From assembly GCA_013400975.1 (NCBI GenBank), contig WBMZ01003365.1, positions 62,001-126,000 on the forward strand: a stretch of 64,000 bases of DNA, written 5' to 3'. The notes under the pieces were generated by a model that was given only the letters and a program-made list of their open reading frames with translations, ran no database searches and was not told where the DNA came from. Both the position numbers and the translations under genes were made by a program. Positions 59,801-64,000 of the stretch are shown in pieces; the stretch's first letter is position 1; every line of letters begins with the position of its first letter. This DNA comes from Atrichornis clamosus (taxonomy: Eukaryota; Chordata; Aves; Passeriformes; Menuridae).

Positions 59801-61829
59801 TAAGGCTTCTGTTGTCTGTGTTCATGGCAGATCTAAGAGGTCAGATCCTTGGAAGTGTCCTAGTATCTTTTCTCACTTTACAGTGTAGACACTCTCTTTG
59901 CAGGAAGAGCTGTATGCATCTTCCCCATAAAAAGTTCTTCAGCTGTCTGTGTATCAGAGAATGATGTTTTTCAGTACAATCCTTTTTTATGTCTGCCCAC
60001 CATCTTCTGCTAATGAAATGACTTATTTTTCTTCAGATAGAATATATGTAATAGCAGTGCAAAGGAGATTGAAGAAACATGTGAAAGCACGGCTCTCCTG
60101 CACAGAGGATTGGATTACTATTGTTTGGACAGTTCAGGAAAACCTTTCCATTTGTGCTGACAACTGAGGTTCCCGGAGTGCAATAATGGGCCATGAAGAA
60201 TATGGTGCTCTTACATGTTCATAGATCTCCACCCTGCTGGGGCCCACTGTTATACCTCTTTTAACCCCTTCCAGATTGGTAGCTGTTCTCCATCTTCACC
60301 CAAATCTTCTGGGAGCTCTGCCTGCTCCTCCTTTTTATCACCACTATGCTCCCATTGCCATGGGGAGGGATGAAAATGTTAAATGCTTCCATACTTAAAC
60401 TTTTCAGCTGTATTCTCTTGGGTTTGACTGGTTTTAAGAACTGTGATCTTTTATCTATATTTAAGTACTTGCTTCCACTTTATCCTACTTTAACCATGGA
60501 TGATGTCAAACTTACCATCAACAAAACTTGGAAAGGAAGACACTTTCTTTGTCTGTTGAGAAATAAAAATGGTATAGCTGTAACAAAATAACTTTCACAC
60601 AATGAACTGAATTCTTATTATATTTAAAAGGCTGACCACTGTTACATAGCCACGATTTAGCACAGTGAATGCATTACATCACAGTCATTACCCAGCCTGG
60701 TACAGACTGCCCTGTACATGGGATCTCGAAGGATTTTAAGGTCCCACCACACAAAAAAATAAGGGAGGCAGGGAGAAGCCCATGAAAATTACCTAAGAAA
60801 TCAGCCATCAAAAGAGCAATACAAAACAGCAATTCCCTGTACAATCATTTGCCCACTAGATCACGCTGCCTGTTACTGATATTCCAAATTTCCAATTAAA
60901 AACATTCAACAGTGTTTTACAATGCAAGATTCTGGGTCAGTGAAGAAAAAGAACTGTCCCTGACTGCACAGTACATAGAATTACACTTAATCTTATCAGG
61001 GGCCACCACAGTGCTCTTTTCATGGTACTGTCCCTAGTCTCAATAAACAGATACAGTCCTATAGATACAGTCCTTCCATTCTTCGTCGTTTCCCAGCCTC
61101 CTCAGTCATTCCTGTTTCTGGGAAAGGGGTTGATTTCCCCGCTATGGGAAAAGGCTTTAGAAATGTGCCTCTTCATTAATGTAGCAGGCTACAGGCTAAA
61201 TATGTCATGGTTTTGAGATAAGAGACTTCTGCTTTTAAGTCTCAATTTCATTTCATTGTGTCTAGCCCCAAGCATAACTCATTCTGCATTCTCAGATGTC
61301 TTCTTTGCTCTGGTCTTCAGTGCCAGAGCAGGTCTGTCTATCACTGTATCTCTTCACAGCTGACTAAGCCAGGACTGACACTGGGAGTGGGGCGGGGGAG
61401 GAATAGAAGCAGAACACAATTTCTTTTGGATGCTACTTTTGCTCTCCAATAATCCAAAAAGAGAATTTCTGAAGTGTTCTCCCTATTCTGTATGTCATCA
61501 GAAAATCTGAGGCTTGAGTACATGCCACAGACAGTTACAAAAAATGAGTGAGGCAGCAAAAATTCATGGGTAAAGTTCAAAGACTATTCAGTAGGCAGAC
61601 ATGGTATTTATTGTCAGTTCAGGAAAAGAACGGAGCCTAAGTTTGTGTGTCTGAGAGGGAGAAGGCTGACAGTGTGCTGCCTGCTTTCCCTCACGGAAGC
61701 CTGGCTGCAGGAAGACAGGCAGCAGAGCTGGCAGCCAAAGGTACCTACCTCGGGGGTATTGTTATTGTCAACTGGTCCATTGAGGTCTGAACGCTGCTGC
61801 TTCCTTGGCTGCTCTAAACCATTGCACAT
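32820..61829 (-). CDS. APBA2: APBA2 (X11-beta/MINT2) neuronal adaptor, ten 3' coding exons
   Basis: Ten exons read on the - strand, in transcript order 61829-61749, 55375-55230, 53751-53716, 52154-52068, 45638-45453, 42736-42557, 41472-41260, 40498-40379, 34495-34355 and 32891-32820. They encode about 419 residues: a linker, the PTB domain, PDZ1, PDZ2 and the C-terminal tail PLYI. The PTB domain of this family binds the YENPTY motif of amyloid precursor protein, and the PDZ domains bind synaptic and trafficking partners. The protein acts in the neuronal secretory pathway and at presynaptic sites. Residues match X11-beta rather than X11-alpha at diagnostic places ([33 protein letters not shown]). 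The long N-terminal exon with the Munc18-binding region lies upstream of the window. One junction (61749 to 55375) is out of phase by one base; see findings. Confidence 0.94.
32892..34354 (-). other. APBA2: APBA2 last intron
   Basis: 1.5 kb intron separating the PDZ2 core from the C-terminal tail exon. No other feature seen. Confidence 0.85.
34355..34495 (-). CDS. APBA2: APBA2 exon: PDZ2 core
   Basis: 47 codons, [14 protein letters not shown] through ALSNSVGE. The acceptor is TCTCTTGGCAG and the donor GTAAGG. It includes the [12 protein letters not shown] core and the alpha-B helix [28 protein letters not shown] is the X11-beta sequence. Confidence 0.96.
35072..35205 (+). mobile_element. CR1 LINE fragment, 3' end, internally deleted
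   Basis: Matches the 3' end of avian CR1 retrotransposons: GTGAGAGACTGGCACAGG, then TTGGATGGGGCTCTGAGC, and ending TTCTAACCCAAATCATTCTA. The segment usually found between the first two parts is missing, consistent with a deletion at the repeated AGGTTG. Non-coding relic in an APBA2 intron, oriented opposite to the gene. Confidence 0.85.
36843..36914. repeat. 36-base tandem duplication, two copies
   Basis: Two units starting TTTTAATGAGGTAGAAAGA at 36843 and 36879, differing at about two positions. Intronic. Confidence 0.9.
38494..38538. repeat. 15-base tandem repeat, three exact copies
   Basis: CTTTATATTTGATGT repeated at 38494, 38509 and 38524. Intronic in APBA2. Confidence 0.95.
40379..40498 (-). 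CDS. APBA2: APBA2 exon: end of PDZ1 and start of PDZ2
   Basis: 40 codons, [17 protein letters not shown] through VQNGI. The acceptor is ATCTTACAG and the donor GTAAGT. It closes PDZ1 and starts PDZ2 with the LGFS binding loop ([12 protein letters not shown]), so the exon border falls inside both domains, as expected for the tightly packed X11 PDZ tandem. Confidence 0.96.
40499..41259 (-). other. APBA2: APBA2 intron within PDZ1
   Basis: 761-base intron. Nothing else seen. Confidence 0.85.
41260..41472 (-). CDS. APBA2: APBA2 exon: PDZ1 domain
   Basis: 71 codons, [19 protein letters not shown] through CQGIIK. The acceptor is TTTAATTGCAG and the donor GTACCC. It encodes nearly all of PDZ1, including the carboxylate-binding stretch EILGVVIV and the [12 protein letters not shown] core. 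[12 protein letters not shown] is the X11-beta form. The final strand of PDZ1 is in the next exon. Confidence 0.96.
41473..42556 (-). other. APBA2: APBA2 intron between PTB linker and PDZ1
   Basis: 1.1 kb intron. Nothing else seen. Confidence 0.85.
42557..42736 (-). CDS. APBA2: APBA2 exon: PTB C-terminal helix and linker to PDZ1
   Basis: 60 codons, starting [20 protein letters not shown] (the long C-terminal PTB helix) and ending [10 protein letters not shown]. The acceptor is ACATTCTAG and the donor GTAAAC. The middle part ([20 protein letters not shown]) corresponds to the helical linker between PTB and PDZ1, which in this family can fold over the PTB groove and inhibit it. Confidence 0.95.
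42737..45452 (-). other. APBA2: APBA2 intron within PTB domain
   Basis: 2.7 kb intron holding a truncated CR1 copy at about 44026-44181. Open frames here are non-coding by appearance. Confidence 0.8.
44026..44181 (-). mobile_element. CR1 LINE fragment, 3' end
   Basis: Reverse complement of a CR1 3' end. On the + strand it reads TCACAGAATATGCTGAGT then TGGAAGGGACC and continues through GTCCAACTCCTGGCCCTGC and TTCTTGAACTCTGTCAGGCT. Truncated at the 5' side as most CR1 copies are. Same orientation as APBA2. Confidence 0.88.
45453..45638 (-). CDS. APBA2: APBA2 exon: PTB domain core
   Basis: 62 codons, from [18 protein letters not shown] to [12 protein letters not shown]. The acceptor is GCTTTGTGCAG and the donor GTAAGT. 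It holds the PTB core strands that bind NPxY peptides. [18 protein letters not shown] is the X11-beta version of a loop that reads differently in X11-alpha. The first 38 codons all end in G or C, unlike the neighbouring exons (see findings). Confidence 0.96.
45639..52067 (-). other. APBA2: APBA2 intron within PTB domain
   Basis: 6.4 kb intron. It contains a GC-richer island (about 47500-47745), a pyrimidine-rich stretch on the + strand (about 48935-49260) and otherwise AT-rich sequence. Confidence 0.8.
52068..52154 (-). CDS. APBA2: APBA2 exon: PTB domain, central strands
   Basis: 29 codons, [19 protein letters not shown] then [10 protein letters not shown]. The acceptor is TCTTTTAG and the donor [22 protein letters not shown] forms the central PTB strands of the X11 family. 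Confidence 0.95.
52155..53715 (-). other. APBA2: APBA2 intron after the microexon
   Basis: 1.6 kb intron. Nothing beyond a short poly-T run near 52633-52646. Confidence 0.85.
53716..53751 (-). CDS. APBA2: APBA2 36-base microexon, basic insert in PTB domain
   Basis: Twelve codons, [12 protein letters not shown], between acceptor CTCCTCAG and the non-standard-looking donor GTGTGT. It is phase 0 at both ends, so skipping it keeps the frame. Human APBA2 isoforms are recalled to differ by 12 residues, which would fit optional use of this exon; that link is inference. Six of the twelve residues are Lys or Arg. Confidence 0.9.
53752..55229 (-). other. APBA2: APBA2 intron before the microexon
   Basis: About 1.5 kb as assembled, but includes the 148-base artefactual duplication and N. 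The true intron is probably about 149 bases shorter. Also holds a 9-base inverted repeat at 54070-54089. Confidence 0.8.
54916..55212. repeat. Perfect 148-base tandem duplication around one N (assembly artefact)
   Basis: Bases 54916-55063 and 55065-55212 are identical by eye, separated only by the single N at 55064. Most likely two overlapping contig ends that were joined without being collapsed. It lies wholly in an APBA2 intron, 18 bases past the exon ending at 55230. Confidence 0.93.
55230..55375 (-). CDS. APBA2: APBA2 exon: start of PTB domain
   Basis: Two bases plus 48 codons, [18 protein letters not shown] through SRVK. The acceptor is TTTCCTGTCAG and the donor GTAGGG. It contains the first PTB strand and helix ([26 protein letters not shown]). 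[12 protein letters not shown] is the X11-beta form. The exon itself is intact, but an artefactual duplicated block starts 18 bases beyond its donor end. Confidence 0.95.
55376..61748 (-). other. APBA2: APBA2 intron(s); may hide a 37-base exon
   Basis: 6.4 kb. Phase arithmetic predicts one further small exon of 3n+1 bases here unless the alternative donor at 61744 is used. I did not find it by eye. Contains a CA repeat at 58259-58278. Confidence 0.65.
58259..58278. repeat. CA dinucleotide microsatellite
   Basis: About ten CA units. Intronic in APBA2. Confidence 0.95.
61749..61829 (-). CDS. APBA2: APBA2 exon: linker before PTB domain
   Basis: 27 codons, [15 protein letters not shown] through [11 protein letters not shown]. 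The acceptor is TTTTTCTTGCAG (just above 61829) and the donor GTAGGT (from 61748). This is the hydrophilic segment immediately N-terminal to the X11 PTB domain. The initial Met is internal, not a start codon. A second possible donor (GTACCT) lies four bases further on and would restore phase with the next exon seen. Confidence 0.85.
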
Positions 61830-64000
61830 CTGCAAGAAAAAAAGAAAGGATTTCAGACCCTTTTGTTTTCTGAAAAGCTTCAAAACAAGGTAGTGATTTC
61901 AGTGGATGTACATGGTGCAAAGATAATTAGAAAATTCTGACCAGATTAAATTTAAATAAAAATTCACAAAACATTAACATATGAAACTCTATTTAGTATG
62001 TTCTCCATTACTTATCTGTAGTTATTTATGTACAATCAATATTCATTACTGGTACAGAAATATGATAATAATGTGATATGAGAGTCAGAATTTCCTACTG
62101 TAATTTAGCAAATATCAGTTTCATATAAAAATGTTAGGCTGTTTAATTATAATAAAATATCTACTTTGATGTAAATAATAGGACATTTCAATTATCATTA
62201 AGTAGCAGTTACAGTACTGATTTAAATTTAAATTATGTCAATGCAAATTTTTCACATGAAATTAAGCCAAATGCTGACATGTTCCAATTACTCAAAATCA
62301 AAGTCAGAATTTTAAAGTGTGTTTATTCTCAGTACTGGACACAATCAAAATAGTCCAACAGCCATCTTTGATCTGAAAATCAGAATTCTAGTGCTGAATA
62401 TAGGATTCTGTGTTCATGGGAGATACTTCATGGCATCTCCTTCCTCGTGGGCCAAGCAAATCTACAGGATGCTGGCAGCACAGCCTGAGGCTTCTGGAGA
62501 AATGCAAAAGAGAAAATATAAAATCATACACAAAGAAAATACTAAGTCTTTTAAACTACAGAACACTCTTTTTTCCCCTAAGTTCCAGTAGTCTCAGGGG
62601 CAGAATTTCTTTTGCAGACCTGATCCAAGTTACACAACACCAGCACTCAACATGGGGAGTGCCCATGTCCCACACGTACCAAGAAAGAAAAGTTTTCATG
62701 ACTCAGATTTTCACTGTTGGAAATCTGGAAAACAAAGGTGATTTCTGGAACAAATTTTTATGGCTTAGGATATTTCATTTTCCTTTTTTCTTAGTTTCCC
62801 CATTATGTATAAAAATGAGGGCCTAAATGCCACTGCTGGAAAGCTGCAGAAATAAAAACTTGTACTGATGATTGTGTAAATGGGAACACTGAGCCCGTAT
62901 TAATTGAAAGGGTCAGCCTGAATGTTAAGTGTGAATGTAAATCCTTGGCTTCTGACCTTCAAATGCAATATGTAGCTGTAGTCAAAGAAACTCTTTATGT
63001 TCACCACTAGACAAGTTATTCCCTATGACCAAGATTTAGTCAGCAGAACAAAGTAGGCTAATGAAGCAGGTACATTAAAGCTCAGTGATAATTGTCAGGT
63101 AAGACAACATACACAAAGCAAAGATTCACCCAAGTAGTAAGCAGGATTTTAAGAAAGAACATATTATCTAAGACACACAAAGAGCACCAAGACTTGGGAG
63201 CCCACTGACCAGTGCCCTGTCTCCATGGCTGTAGTAGCTGTGAACCTCACCATATCCCTGCTTATAAACACTATTCTGTTTGAGACAAGACAAATCTGAT
63301 TATATTGCATGGCTAAACTAACATGGGGCAATCTGTGTTGATGTGCAGTGCAACATATTAATGAGGCAAACAAATATCTAGAGGACTCTAATAGAACAAG
63401 CATAATAATCATATATTATTCCCTAAAATAGCAGGATTTAGATCAAGTATCCTTTAAGCAGGGATTATGACATGGTCACAATGAAGATACATTAAACTGT
63501 AAACACTGACAGCAAACACATTAGCATGTACAACAGAGTGTTAATACTTTTAAAGCTGTCAGTTCTGATTACCACACACTTGGCTAAACTGAAAATACAC
63601 CTGCATATAAAGAAAGAATTGTTTGTCTGCTTTTGTAAGCACCACCTGGGTGCCATAACAGTGAAACAGGTCTCTGTCACAAATCTGCCATCTCGATGGA
63701 TTTATTCAGCCCTGGGGATCACAATACCAATCATGTTCTTTGGTAATTCTTGCATACATAATTCCAGACAGTCCTAACAGAAAATATGTCTAAACACTTG
63801 GATGGTATCTCAGTTTTGATAGAGATGTGATTTACTGGAGGTCCTATTTTCAGGATTTTAGGTATATGAACAAGCCCTACTTGTTTATTGTTTCCTAGTC
63901 ATATATGTAGTACAGTTATTGTGCACTGGCTGACTCCAAAGAGAAGCCTATGCAGAATACACGGTGAGTTGGGATCAATCACACCACCTCAACAAGGAAC
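61830..64000 (-). other. APBA2: APBA2 intron (partial)
   Basis: Sequence upstream of the linker exon. No trace of the long acidic N-terminal APBA2 exon was seen, so it lies beyond the window. Confidence 0.7.

Noticed and set aside
61341..61580. KVAS-containing reading on the - strand near 61430 as the missing APBA2 mini-exon
   Set aside because: Only four residues resemble the expected segment, the rest diverges, and no proper acceptor precedes it.
32820..61829. Assignment as APBA1 (with ENTREP1), which would place the window on the avian Z chromosome
   Set aside because: The PTB/PDZ residues, the microexon sequence and the PLYI terminus fit X11-beta, whereas X11-alpha ends PVYI and differs at these sites.

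Overview
The window is vertebrate nuclear DNA, almost certainly from a bird. It is AT-rich and intron-dominated, with short exons bounded by GT/AG splice sites. It carries two fossil fragments of CR1-type LINEs, the typical avian interspersed repeat. There are no bacterial-style gene clusters, and nearly all of the longer open reading frames are intronic noise or antisense shadows of exons.

Two protein-coding genes lie tail to tail. On the + strand, from about 8.5 kb to 30.5 kb, are the last seven coding exons of ENTREP2 (FAM189A1). They run from the final membrane-spanning segment through a PPxY-rich cytoplasmic region to the stop codon, with a polyadenylation signal about 390 bases after it. 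On the - strand, from about 61.8 kb down to 32.8 kb, are ten coding exons of APBA2 (X11-beta/MINT2). They encode the linker before the PTB domain, the whole PTB domain, both PDZ domains and the C-terminal tail. The 5' parts of both genes lie outside the window: the cytosolic N-terminus and first membrane segments of ENTREP2, and the long Munc18-binding N-terminal exon of APBA2.

The paralog calls rest on protein residues. The PTB/PDZ segments follow X11-beta rather than X11-alpha (for example the insert [12 protein letters not shown], the stretch [15 protein letters not shown] and the C-terminus GQETPLYI). The convergent ENTREP2-APBA2 pair matches the order known from human 15q13, as opposed to the sister pair ENTREP1-APBA1 on 9q21. 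All exon phases join cleanly except one APBA2 junction. That junction needs either an unseen exon of about 37 bases or a donor four bases further downstream.

The two proteins are not known to act in one pathway. ENTREP-family proteins are endosomal membrane adaptors that recruit NEDD4-family ubiquitin ligases. APBA2 is a neuronal adaptor for APP and synaptic cargo. Their adjacency most likely reflects an old duplicated chromosomal block.

The remaining sequence is introns, about 2.7 kb of 3' untranslated/intergenic DNA between the genes, simple repeats, and one clear assembly artefact: a perfect 148-base duplication across a single N at 55064. I found no undescribed biological system. The most useful observations are the assembly error, the unresolved APBA2 splice junction, the extreme GC3 run in one PTB exon, an internal motif duplication in the ENTREP2 tail, and a perfect 16-base inverted repeat just after an ENTREP2 exon.
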